Made by a program: the position numbers and the translations under genes | Shown here: positions 22,781 through 31,897 of the stretch, piece by piece | Layout of the letters: every line of letters starts with the position of its first letter | How positions within the stretch are numbered: position 1 is the first letter of the stretch | Source: Lachnospiraceae bacterium | GTDB taxonomy: Bacteria > Bacillota > Clostridia > Lachnospirales > Lachnospiraceae | Reading direction: 5' to 3' | Assembly (NCBI GenBank): GCA_015057585.1 | Contig: SVEF01000002.1 | Span: 62,001-126,000, forward strand | DNA length: 64,000 nt | Notes under the pieces: model-generated | Seen by the model: the letters and a program-made list of their open reading frames with translations, nothing else | Database searches by the model: none | What the model was told of the DNA's origin: nothing

Positions 22781-25223
22781 GTATACACCAAATGTCCGGA
22801 ACGTTCTGGCAGTGGCTTACGAGTTGTCGGAGCAGATGGGCCAGAGTTATATCGGAACGGAACATTTGCTGATTGCACTTGCCGAATGTGACGGAGTTGC
22901 AAAAGAAATATTACTGCAGAGCGGCGTAAAAGCAGACCGTTTAATTGAACTTGCAAAGCAATTGATTGTGCTGGGAGGAGAGGAAGAACCGGACGGCAGA
23001 GACAGTTTTTCTCCGGTTGCAAGAAAAGTGCTTTTACAGAGCGAAGAAGAGGCACATGCTTTCGGAGAACGCCTGGTGGGTACAGAACATTTGCTTTTAG
23101 CCTTGTTAAAGGAAGCCAGTTGTCTTGCAGTTCGTTTGTTAAATACATCCGAGATTAATGTACAGAAACTTTTTACGGATACCGTTCTTTTACTTGGCGG
23201 AGATCTTGCAAATGCGAAGGCAGAATTTGCACTCAGCCGTGGAAAGGGGAAAAGACGTTCCCTGACACCGACGGTGGACCAGTACAGCCGCGACCTGACG
23301 CAGATTGCTGCGGAACAAAAACTGGATCCGGTGGTGGGACGAAAGAAAGAGATGGAACGTCTGATGCAGATTCTTTGCCGCAGAACAAAGAACAACCCAT
23401 GTTTAATCGGTGAGCCGGGGGTCGGAAAAACTGCAGTGGTAGAAGGCCTTGCGACGCTGCTTGCCGGAGGAGATGTGCCGGAACTGATTCAGGGGAAGCG
23501 CATTTTGAACCTGGATTTGTCGGCAATGGTAGCCGGTTCCAAATACCGTGGTGAGTTTGAAGAACGCATTAAGCGTGTGATTGAAGAGGTCATTCAGGCC
23601 GGCAACATTATTTTATTTATCGATGAACTGCATACGATTATCGGTGCAGGCGGAGCGGAAGGTGCCATGGATGCTTCCAATATTTTAAAGCCTGCCCTGG
23701 CAAGAGGAGAATTGCAGGTGATTGGTGCAACCACACGGGAAGAATACCGCAAACACATTGAAAAAGATGCAGCGCTCGAGCGCCGGTTCCAGCCGATCGT
23801 TGTGGAGGAGCCGACACAGGAGGAAGCGGAAGCGATTCTGGTTGGTTTAAAGAGCAGTTATGAAAAGCACCATGGGGTGGAAATTACTGCAGAGGCAGTC
23901 AAGGCTGCCGTCAAGCTGACAAGCCGTTATGTGAATGACCGGTTTTTACCGGATAAGGCAATTGATGCGATGGATGAGGCAGCAGCCAGACTTCATTTGA
24001 ATTCCTTTGGTAGTTCCGATAAGCAGAAAACGCTGGAAGAGGAAATCAGAACCAAGGAAAAGGAAGTGGAACTTGCGCTTACAGAAGGGAAACTGGAGGA
24101 AGCAAGAGAACTTTCCGCGGAACAGAAAAAAATTGAGAAAAAACTTCTGCGCATGAAAAAAACGCGGGAGGAAAAGGGTAAAAACAAGTCATGCATTTTG
24201 ACGGAGGAGCACATTGCAGATGTAGTATCGATGTGGACCGGCATTCCGCTGTCAAAGCTTCAGGAGGCAGAGAGTGAACGGTTAAAGAAGCTTCCGGAGG
24301 TAATGAAGAAACGTGTTGTTGGTCAGGACGATGCGGTGGACTCTATTGCAAAGGCTATTCGTCGTGCAAGAGTCGGATTAAAGGATCCAAACCGCCCAAT
24401 CGGCTCATTCCTGTTTTTGGGACCGACCGGTGTCGGAAAAACAGAATTGTCAAAGGCGTTGGCTGAGGCGATGTTTGGTGATGAAACAGCGATGATCCGC
24501 ATTGATATGTCGGAATATATGGAAAAGCACAGCGTTTCCAAAATCATCGGTTCGCCGCCGGGGTATGTCGGACACGAAGAAGGCGGGCAGCTTTCGGAAC
24601 AGATCCGCAGAAAACCATATTCGGTGCTGTTGTTTGACGAGTTGGAAAAGGCACATCCGGATGTGTTTAACATTCTGCTTCAGGTGCTGGAGGATGGTCA
24701 CATTACCGATTCCCAGGGTCGGAAGGTAAGCTTTAAGAATACCATTATTATCATGACGTCCAATACGGGTGCCGGAACCATTATGTCGCCAAAGCAGCTT
24801 GGCTTTATCCACAAAAAGGATGAGCAGGCCGACTATGAGAAGATGAAGGCCGGTGTCATGGAGGAACTGAAAAAGTCGTTTAAGCCGGAGTTTTTAAACC
24901 GTATTGATGAGACAATTGTGTTCCGTCCGTTGGATAAGGAAACCTTGCGAAAGATTGCCGGAATTCAGTTGGATATTGTGGTAAAACGTTGTAAGGATCA
25001 GCTTTCTATCAAGTTAAACGTACAGGAGTCCATGGTGGACTTTATCCTAGAAAAAGGTTACGATGATAAATATGGTGCCAGACCGATCCGCCGTGCGGTG
25101 CAGAACTACCTGGAGGATAAACTGGCAGAGGAACTGATTTTAAAGAATATCAAGGCAGGAGATACCGTGACGGTTTCTGCAAAGAACGGAAAACCGGTGC
25201 TCCGTGTCAGAGCAGCAAAATAA
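22770..25223 (+). CDS. clpC: ClpC-type AAA+ unfoldase
   Basis: This 817-residue Hsp100 ATPase unfolds proteins for ClpP. The N-terminal double Clp repeat is at residues 1-140. The first AAA+ module has Walker A GEPGVGKT and Walker [10 protein letters not shown]. The middle region ([20 protein letters not shown]) is a short UVR/M-like helix pair. The second AAA+ module has [10 protein letters not shown] and [14 protein letters not shown]. The LGF tripeptide in [10 protein letters not shown] is the ClpP docking loop, so it should work with ClpP. No mcsA, mcsB or ctsR is adjacent, unlike the Bacillus operon. Instead it follows two surface-protein genes and precedes radA. Confidence 0.95.
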   Translation: MKDKYTPNVRNVLAVAYELSEQMGQSYIGTEHLLIALAECDGVAKEILLQSGVKADRLIELAKQLIVLGGEEEPDGRDSFSPVARKVLLQSEEEAHAFGERLVGTEHLLLALLKEASCLAVRLLNTSEINVQKLFTDTVLLLGGDLANAKAEFALSRGKGKRRSLTPTVDQYSRDLTQIAAEQKLDPVVGRKKEMERLMQILCRRTKNNPCLIGEPGVGKTAVVEGLATLLAGGDVPELIQGKRILNLDLSAMVAGSKYRGEFEERIKRVIEEVIQAGNIILFIDELHTIIGAGGAEGAMDASNILKPALARGELQVIGATTREEYRKHIEKDAALERRFQPIVVEEPTQEEAEAILVGLKSSYEKHHGVEITAEAVKAAVKLTSRYVNDRFLPDKAIDAMDEAAARLHLNSFGSSDKQKTLEEEIRTKEKEVELALTEGKLEEARELSAEQKKIEKKLLRMKKTREEKGKNKSCILTEEHIADVVSMWTGIPLSKLQEAESERLKKLPEVMKKRVVGQDDAVDSIAKAIRRARVGLKDPNRPIGSFLFLGPTGVGKTELSKALAEAMFGDETAMIRIDMSEYMEKHSVSKIIGSPPGYVGHEEGGQLSEQIRRKPYSVLLFDELEKAHPDVFNILLQVLEDGHITDSQGRKVSFKNTIIIMTSNTGAGTIMSPKQLGFIHKKDEQADYEKMKAGVMEELKKSFKPEFLNRIDETIVFRPLDKETLRKIAGIQLDIVVKRCKDQLSIKLNVQESMVDFILEKGYDDKYGARPIRRAVQNYLEDKLAEELILKNIKAGDTVTVSAKNGKPVLRVRAAK

Positions 25224-25233
25224 AGGGGAAGGT

Positions 25234-26595
25234 ATGGCAAAAGCAAAAACAGTGTTTTTCTGTAAAGAATGTGGATTTGAATCGGCAAAGTGGCTGGGAC
25301 AGTGTCCCGGCTGCCGCGCCTGGAATTCCTTTACGGAAGAACCAATGGCACAGACCAAAGCAAAATACAGTCATGGCGTAGGTGTCGGTGTGGCAAAATT
25401 ACAGCCGTTGCAGGAGGTTTCTTCGGATCGTGAGGAGCGTACGCTCATCGGAATCCGGGAGTTTGACCGTGTACTTGGCGGAGGAATCGTAAAGGGGTCT
25501 TTAGTACTGGTAGGAGGCGATCCGGGCATCGGGAAATCCACGTTGCTGTTACAGATGTGCCGGGAAATCAGTACAAAGCACAAGGTGCTTTACATTTCCG
25601 GTGAGGAATCTGCACAGCAGATTAAGATGCGCGCCGACCGTCTCGGCGAATTTTCGGGCGAAGTACTTTTGCTTGCGGAAACCAATTTGGATTTGATTGC
25701 CGCTGCACTCGAAAAGGAGCAGCCGGAAGTGGTAGTGATTGACTCCATCCAGACGATGTACCGTGAGGAAGTCGGAGCTGCCCCGGGAAGTGTCAGTCAG
25801 GTGAGAGAGGCAACGGCCAGCCTGATGCGTCTTGCAAAAGAAAAAGGAATTTCTATTTTTATTGTCGGTCATGTAACGAAAGAAGGTACGGTGGCCGGAC
25901 CGAGAATGTTAGAGCATATGGTAGATACGGTGCTTTATTTTGAAGGGGATGCCTCAGCGTCCTACCGGATTTTGCGTGCCGTGAAAAACCGTTTTGGTTC
26001 CACGAACGAAATCGGTGTCTTTGAGATGTCCGGAAGCGGACTTTTGGAGGTGGCAAATCCATCAGAATATATGTTAGAAGGCCGTCCGGAGGAAGAGCCG
26101 GGTTCTGTCATTACCACAGTGATGGAAGGCACCAGACCGATTTTGGTAGAGGTACAGGCACTGGTTTGCCAGACCAATTTTAACATGCCGCGTCGTACGG
26201 CAGCAGGAGTCGACTATAACCGTGTAAATCTTTTGATGGCAGTCATGGAAAAACGTCTAGGGATTTCTTTGGCCGGTTGTGATGCCTATGTCAATGTGGC
26301 GGGCGGAATGAAGATTTCCGAGCCGGGAATAGACCTTGCCATCGTGCTTGCCCTTTTGTCCAGTTACAAAAACAAGGCGGTGGATAATAAGACCATCGCG
26401 TTTGGTGAAATCGGTCTGACCGGAGAGGTCCGCAATGTCAGTATGCTGATGCAGCGGGTGCGTGAAGCGGAAAAACTCGGCTATGAGACCTGTATTGTGC
26501 CAAAACTGCATTCGGCACGTAAGACAGACGAAAAACCTCTGAAAATCAAGTTGGTCGAGGTGGGTAATATACGGGAACTGGCAAGTTTGATTTGA
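25234..26595 (+). CDS. radA: DNA repair protein RadA/Sms
   Basis: This RecA-like branch-migration ATPase is used in recombinational repair. It has 453 residues. An N-terminal zinc finger (CKECGFESAKWLGQCPGC) is followed by Walker A GGDPGIGKST, the RadA-specific KNRFGSTNEIG motif and a Lon-protease-like C-terminal domain (SLAGCDAYVNVAGGMKISEP). The ATG at 25234 gives MAKAKTVFFCKECG as in homologues. The open frame ten codons upstream overlaps clpC. clpC-radA adjacency is common in Firmicutes. Confidence 0.96.
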   Translation: MAKAKTVFFCKECGFESAKWLGQCPGCRAWNSFTEEPMAQTKAKYSHGVGVGVAKLQPLQEVSSDREERTLIGIREFDRVLGGGIVKGSLVLVGGDPGIGKSTLLLQMCREISTKHKVLYISGEESAQQIKMRADRLGEFSGEVLLLAETNLDLIAAALEKEQPEVVVIDSIQTMYREEVGAAPGSVSQVREATASLMRLAKEKGISIFIVGHVTKEGTVAGPRMLEHMVDTVLYFEGDASASYRILRAVKNRFGSTNEIGVFEMSGSGLLEVANPSEYMLEGRPEEEPGSVITTVMEGTRPILVEVQALVCQTNFNMPRRTAAGVDYNRVNLLMAVMEKRLGISLAGCDAYVNVAGGMKISEPGIDLAIVLALLSSYKNKAVDNKTIAFGEIGLTGEVRNVSMLMQRVREAEKLGYETCIVPKLHSARKTDEKPLKIKLVEVGNIRELASLI

Positions 26596-26614
26596 GTTAA
26601 TATATTAGAATTTT

Positions 26615-26754
26615 CAAGTGTACTGTCGTGGTCTTTTTTGTTGTTTGTAGTGGTGTGGATGTGTTTTCGCCCGAACGGGAGTGTGTCTGCGTGGATAACA
26701 AAAATACACCACACTTTATATAAAAACAAAAAAAGACTTGACAGTTTACACTTG
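26615..26754 (+). repeat. Long palindrome with reduced core, copy C, overlapping the tRNA-Trp promoter
   Basis: The left arm from 26615 (CAAGTGTACTGTC, then GTCTTTTTTG, then GTGGTGT) pairs with the right arm ending at 26754 (ACACCAC, then CAAAAAAAGAC, GACAGTTTACACTTG), with small gaps. The core (about 26660-26704) holds only the 3' part of the copy A/B core: GTTTTCGCC, GAACGGGAGTG, GTCTGC and GGATAA. The right arm contains the -35 box of the tRNA-Trp promoter. Confidence 0.75.
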
Positions 26755-26767
26755 TATGGTGTAATAT
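26738..26767 (+). promoter_or_regulatory. Promoter of tRNA-Trp
   Basis: TTGACA, 18-bp spacer, TAATAT, about 18 bases before the mature tRNA 5' end. The -35 is part of the palindrome arm of copy C. Confidence 0.75.
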
Positions 26768-26785
26768 AGAAAGGCAGTGTTGCAA

Positions 26786-26856
26786 AGGGGATTGGTCAAA
26801 TGGTATGACAAGGGTCTCCAAAACCTTTAGCGGGAGTTCGATTCTCTCATCCCCTG
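26786..26856 (+). tRNA. tRNA-Trp (anticodon CCA)
   Basis: The cloverleaf folds fully: acceptor AGGGGAT / ATCCCCT, D stem GTCA / TGAC with GG in the loop, anticodon stem AGGGT / ACCTT with loop CTCCAAA (anticodon CCA), variable TAGC, and T arm GGGAG-TTCGATT-CTCTC, with discriminator G. The 3' CCA is not encoded, so it must be added after transcription. Confidence 0.95.
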
Positions 26857-26863
26857 TTGTGTG

Positions 26864-26907
26864 AAAGCAATTATTTTGATAGAAATATCAGAATAGTTGC
26901 TTTTTTG
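26864..26907 (+). terminator. Terminator of tRNA-Trp
   Basis: AAGCAATTATTTTGATA pairs with TATCAGAATAGTTGCTT (two mismatches) around loop GAAA and is followed by TTTTTT. Confidence 0.88.
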
Positions 26908-26937
26908 TTTGCCGGAAAGAATATACAGATTATTTTA

Positions 26938-26968
26938 TTGACTATGACGTCACGTAATAGTGTATACT
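26938..26968 (+). promoter_or_regulatory. MerR-type promoter with operator dyad in the spacer
   Basis: TTGACT, a 19-bp spacer, then TATACT. A spacer this long is the hallmark of promoters controlled by MerR proteins, which twist the DNA to bring the boxes in line. A near-perfect 21-bp dyad (26941-26961, ACTAT-GACGTCACGTA-ATAGT, one mismatched pair) fills the spacer. The MerR gene that follows should therefore regulate itself. Confidence 0.8.
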
Positions 26969-27013
26969 TGATGTAACATCAAAAAATACAGTATACACGA
27001 AAGAGGGGATAAC

Positions 27014-28714
27014 GTGAAATTACAGATTAGTGAACTTGCAAAACAGACCGGCGTGAGCGTCCGGACGCTGCATTATTATGATACGATTGGTCTTTTGAAG
27101 CCTGCAGAGGTGGATGCTGTTACCGGCTATCGTTTTTATGACGAGGCATCGATCGAAAAACTGAAAGAAATACTATATTATAGGGGAATGGATTTTCCGT
27201 TAAAGGAAATACAAGCACTGGTAGAAGAAAAAGAAATTGTGAAAAAGGGAAAACTGTTGGAGCGGCACAGACAGCTACAGCAGCAGAAAAAACAACTGGA
27301 ACAGGTGCTTTCCTCTGTCGAAGAAGAACTGGCAAAACCGATGGAACTTTCTCCTTGGTTTGATAAAATCCTGAAAGACTATAATTACAGCGGATTCTCC
27401 TATCGGGCAGGGGAAACGGATTTTTTCTGTGCCTGGGGGATGGCGGACTATGAGAATAATACGCCGTTTACTATAAACAGCCGATTTCCTGTCAGTATTC
27501 TGTCGAGTGATTTTATTGTATTTTGTACCCTGCTTTTCGAGGAGAAAGGTCTGCTTTGCAGGGAAGACCCAATTGCATCCTATGTGCCGGAGTGTAAGTA
27601 TGGCAAGGAGGTAAAAATAGGGCACCTTCTTGATATGACGTCAGGGTTTTCTGACGAACTGGTGGAAAAATGGCGCGCAGGCGAAATCCCTTACCGGGAC
27701 AATGTTTTTTTCAAGAAAAAAAGCTTAGAAGAAGTATTGGAAATCATCCATTATGCTCCACTGAAATTTCCCCCGGGCTCCCGGTTTGAACCTTGCGGGC
27801 TGAATACGGAACTTCTGGGAATTGTTCTGGAGAGGGCAGGAGGGACTTCTTTAGATGTCCTGCTCAGACAATATATTTTTGAACCTTTGGATATGCGGAA
27901 TACCTCTTATCTGGGGGAAGCGGATATCATTGGCTATTCGATGGCAACCCCGCCTGCACCGATTGCCTGGGACTACAACGATAACAATACCTCCTGGGGA
28001 TTGCTCAGCAGTGCAGAGGATTTGAAAAGATGGTTTGATGCGTTGCTGCAACATAAACTCCTTTCTGAAAAAGGGTATGAAATATTATTTTCGGCAGGAG
28101 AGAAAGAAGAGTTTTCCTGTGGTTTATATAGGAGCAGGAGTCCGTACCGCTTTCATGGTGACAGAAACGGAATTTGGTTTGATCTTATCTTTGATTTTGA
28201 AAAGAAAGGCGTTTGGCTCGATTTAAGAAACAAGACACCTCTGCCGGATAACAGGGAGCGCCTCATGTATTTTACCATTCCGGGATGTGATGGTGGAAAG
28301 GTGCGTTTAGAGGCATGGGAACTTGATACGGACACCTGTGTAAAAATAACTTCCATGAAAATCTTTGATAAGAATGCACGGGAACTGTGTTCTTTTCCCA
28401 GCTCTGAAAACGAGTATCTGCTTTTTGTGGAAAACCACGGAGAAAAGCGGCTTGCCGGTGAGTTTGTGAAAGATGAAGGCTATTATCTTTCACTGGATTT
28501 TGGAAAAATGCTTGGAGAAAGGTTTGATGCCGGTACCACATACATCCTGGAGGTGCATGCAGAGTGTGACTCGCCGCACGCTTCGCAGATTGGTGTGAAA
28601 TATTTCTGTGACGGCGAGGAACAGAGCATGGGGTATTATATTTTCTTTAATGAAATTCAAGCGTATGATTTGTTCCTGGAAGCATTGGGAAATGTGATGG
28701 AAGTGGTGTTATGA
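27014..28714 (+). CDS. MerR regulator fused to a beta-lactamase/PBP-like domain without catalytic residues
   Basis: A 566-residue fusion. Residues 1-70 are a MerR winged helix-turn-helix (ISELAKQTGVSVRTLHYYD) and residues 72-108 a dimerising coiled coil. Residues about 115-415 follow the serine beta-lactamase class C/PBP-like fold (HLLDMTSGFSD, PLDMRNTSYL, WGLLSSAEDLKRWFDAL). The Ser-x-x-Lys site is lost: the aligned stretch is RFPVSILSSDF without Lys. The Tyr-x-Asn motif is also missing (PCGLNTELLG). Residues about 420-566 form an extra beta-rich domain. I infer a ligand-sensing pseudoenzyme that controls transcription. GAGGGG precedes the start, which may be the GTG at 27014. Confidence 0.82.
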   Translation: MKLQISELAKQTGVSVRTLHYYDTIGLLKPAEVDAVTGYRFYDEASIEKLKEILYYRGMDFPLKEIQALVEEKEIVKKGKLLERHRQLQQQKKQLEQVLSSVEEELAKPMELSPWFDKILKDYNYSGFSYRAGETDFFCAWGMADYENNTPFTINSRFPVSILSSDFIVFCTLLFEEKGLLCREDPIASYVPECKYGKEVKIGHLLDMTSGFSDELVEKWRAGEIPYRDNVFFKKKSLEEVLEIIHYAPLKFPPGSRFEPCGLNTELLGIVLERAGGTSLDVLLRQYIFEPLDMRNTSYLGEADIIGYSMATPPAPIAWDYNDNNTSWGLLSSAEDLKRWFDALLQHKLLSEKGYEILFSAGEKEEFSCGLYRSRSPYRFHGDRNGIWFDLIFDFEKKGVWLDLRNKTPLPDNRERLMYFTIPGCDGGKVRLEAWELDTDTCVKITSMKIFDKNARELCSFPSSENEYLLFVENHGEKRLAGEFVKDEGYYLSLDFGKMLGERFDAGTTYILEVHAECDSPHASQIGVKYFCDGEEQSMGYYIFFNEIQAYDLFLEALGNVMEVVL

Positions 28715-28732
28715 AAGAATGAATTTTAAATG

Positions 28733-29928
<1,196 letters not shown>

Positions 29929-29943
29929 AAGGAGGAAACTAAA

Positions 29944-30282
29944 ATGAACACATTTACAACACTTTTGACAGCAGATGCAGCGAATGGCCTGGGCACCGGC
30001 TCCATGATCGGAACCTTGGTTGTATATGTTATTTTCTTCGGAGCACTCATTTATTTCATGATTCTCCGCCCACAGAAGAAGCAGCAGAAGAAGCAGGATG
30101 AATTAATGAGCTCCATCGCAGTTGGTGACAGCATTTTAACAACCAGCGGCTTTTACGGTGTTATCATTGACATGGTAGATGATGAAGTAGTTATCGTTGA
30201 ATTCGGTAACAACAAAAATTGCCGTATTCCAATGAGAAAAACGGCAATTGTTGAAGTAGAAAAGCAGAACAAGGAAAACTAA
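29944..30282 (+). CDS. yajC: Preprotein translocase accessory subunit YajC
   Basis: A 112-residue single-span membrane protein. One hydrophobic helix (residues about 20-41, IGTLVVYVIFFGALIYFMIL) is followed by the RPQKKQQKKQDELMSSIAVG segment and a small beta domain (DSILTTSGFYGVIIDMVDDE). YajC associates with SecDF and SecYEG. It has a strong RBS (AAAGGAGGA). Its last four bases overlap the last bases of the convergent PHP gene, and there is no terminator hairpin between them. Confidence 0.93.
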   Translation: MNTFTTLLTADAANGLGTGSMIGTLVVYVIFFGALIYFMILRPQKKQQKKQDELMSSIAVGDSILTTSGFYGVIIDMVDDEVVIVEFGNNKNCRIPMRKTAIVEVEKQNKEN

Positions 30283-31142
30283 TTCCGAGGCTTTTCATTT
30301 ATTAAATTTTGCAGGACGGAGTAGGGAACCTTAAGGTTCCCTTTTCCTTTGCCCAATTCTATGGCAGGCTTGATGCTTCCGTGGAAGTCCGAGCCACCGG
30401 ATGGCAGTAAGGAAAAGTAAGAGGCAAGAGCCTTTACGTTCATTTCATCGGAACCGCGGTTTGCGGAATAGTAGACTTCAATTCCTTTTAAGCCGGCTTT
30501 TTTTAATCGTTCCAGAAGAACAACCAATTCTTCATGCGGCAGCTGGTATAAAAGTGGATGTGCAAGGATTGGTACGCCGCCTGCTTTTAAAATCAGGCCG
30601 ATGGCCTGCTCCGGTTCTAAATACTCCCTGGCAACGTAACACGGACCATCCTCGTTTAAATACTTTTCAAAGCCCTCCTGAATGGAAGCGGTAATTCCTT
30701 TATTCACCAGGGCCCGGCCAAAGTGCGCTCTTGTCACAACGGTATCCGTGGCACCCTCTAACAAATCTTCCATTGTCAAATGAATGCCAAGTGCCTCAAA
30801 ACGTTCTAAAATGCGCAGATTTCGGCTTTCGCGGTTGGTGCGGGCATTTTCTAAGGTTCGGTTCAATAATTCATTATTTTCATCTACAAACAATCCCACG
30901 ATGTGAATGTCTCTTTTTTTATAGGCGGCGGATATTTCAACGCCGGAATATACTTCAATGTGTGTCCCCTGTTTCCTGAGTTCTTCGGCTTTCTGCTTTG
31001 CTTTTGCGACACCGTTTGTGGTGTCGTGGTCGGTCAGCGCAATGGCAGCAAGCGAAAGAGAAGCGGCACGTTCCACTACCTCGGCCGGTGTCAAGGTTCC
31101 GTCGGATGCAGTGGAATGCACATGTAAATCAACATATTTCAT
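30279..31142 (-). CDS. PHP-domain phosphoesterase
   Basis: A 287-residue metal-dependent hydrolase of the PHP superfamily. The metal ligands are in YVDLHVHSTASDGTL at the start, in ALTDHDTTNG (residues about 35-44) and in SGGSDFHG near the C-terminus. Similar stand-alone proteins (YciV/TrpH-like) act on 3'-phosphonucleotides or short RNAs, and the exact substrate here is not shown. RBS GAAAGGGG precedes the ATG. It converges on yajC with overlapping stop codons and is followed upstream by a small membrane protein gene on the same strand. Confidence 0.88.
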   Translation of the reverse strand: MKYVDLHVHSTASDGTLTPAEVVERAASLSLAAIALTDHDTTNGVAKAKQKAEELRKQGTHIEVYSGVEISAAYKKRDIHIVGLFVDENNELLNRTLENARTNRESRNLRILERFEALGIHLTMEDLLEGATDTVVTRAHFGRALVNKGITASIQEGFEKYLNEDGPCYVAREYLEPEQAIGLILKAGGVPILAHPLLYQLPHEELVVLLERLKKAGLKGIEVYYSANRGSDEMNVKALASYFSLLPSGGSDFHGSIKPAIELGKGKGNLKVPYSVLQNLINEKPRN

Positions 31143-31204
31143 TTTTTCAGCCCCTTTCTTATCTCAAAGTATAGCATAAAAAAAGGGGATTTGAAAGTGG
31201 AACC

Positions 31205-31561
31205 TTAAGACAGCATTCCTCCTGCCATTCCGGAAATAAGGAAAAAAGCAAGGTAAGTAAAAATCCGGTCAATACCAAGACCTAAGGTACCGTTTGCCAA
31301 AAGCAGCACAAGAAGATAAACAACAAAAAAGGCTGCACCGAATAATAATCCCCACAAAAATCTTCTTGCCGGGGCATGTTTGGAAAAATAAAAACTTCCG
31401 AGGAAGGAAGAAAGGCAGATTGTGACATAGATGAGTGGCAGCATGACTGACTCGCCCCAGCCGTTCTGATACATCAAAAAGGCAAGAAAGAAGAACAACG
31501 CGGCAAAGAGAACTAAGGAGAATAACAGTCCTTTCAGAAGGTAGATACTATTTTGTTTCAT
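31205..31561 (-). CDS. TIGR04086-like small membrane protein
   Basis: A 118-residue protein with four predicted membrane helices (GLLFSLVLFAALFFFLAFLM, then LPLIYVTICLSSFLGSFYF, and two more) and little else. Its size, topology and closeness to yajC fit the TIGR04086 family of Clostridia, which is often found near yajC and the SCIFF peptide locus. No SCIFF peptide gene was seen here. The function is unknown. It is transcribed toward the PHP gene, with 62 bases between them. RBS GGAGGTTCTCCC lies just before the ATG on the complement. Confidence 0.7.
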   Translation of the reverse strand: MKQNSIYLLKGLLFSLVLFAALFFFLAFLMYQNGWGESVMLPLIYVTICLSSFLGSFYFSKHAPARRFLWGLLFGAAFFVVYLLVLLLANGTLGLGIDRIFTYLAFFLISGMAGGMLS

Positions 31562-31897
31562 AAGGGAGAACCTCCGGGAGAAAATACAAGTTACTTATAT
31601 ATATGAAAAGAGGGCGAGAAATATTTGTTTTGGCCGGAATGAAGCAGGAAAATAATATTAAATCGAGATTTAATTTACAGAAACGAGGCGGAGAGCGAGA
31701 GTTGCGTCAAAAAAATGATGCAGAGATTTCATAAGTGCTATTCGCGGGAGGAACGTTCGGGAATTCTGAGGGATGAGGCAAAACCGCATAAACAGACGAG
31801 TCTCGAGGAATATCAAGTGAGGTTAAATAGTTAAAACATAATTTAATATACGAAAAAACGTAAAGGGGCTTGTCAGCCGGGAGGTAAAAGCGGTAAA
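31562..31897. other. Intergenic leader before the ABC exporter, with a possible 39-residue ORF
   Basis: The region holds the start side of the minus-strand membrane protein and the leader of the exporter genes. A short + strand frame from the ATG at 31715 to the TAA at 31834 encodes MMQRFHKCYSREERSGILRD and 19 more residues. It is strongly charged, has no good ribosome binding site, and could be a leader peptide or chance. No clear promoter or terminator was found. Confidence 0.4.
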
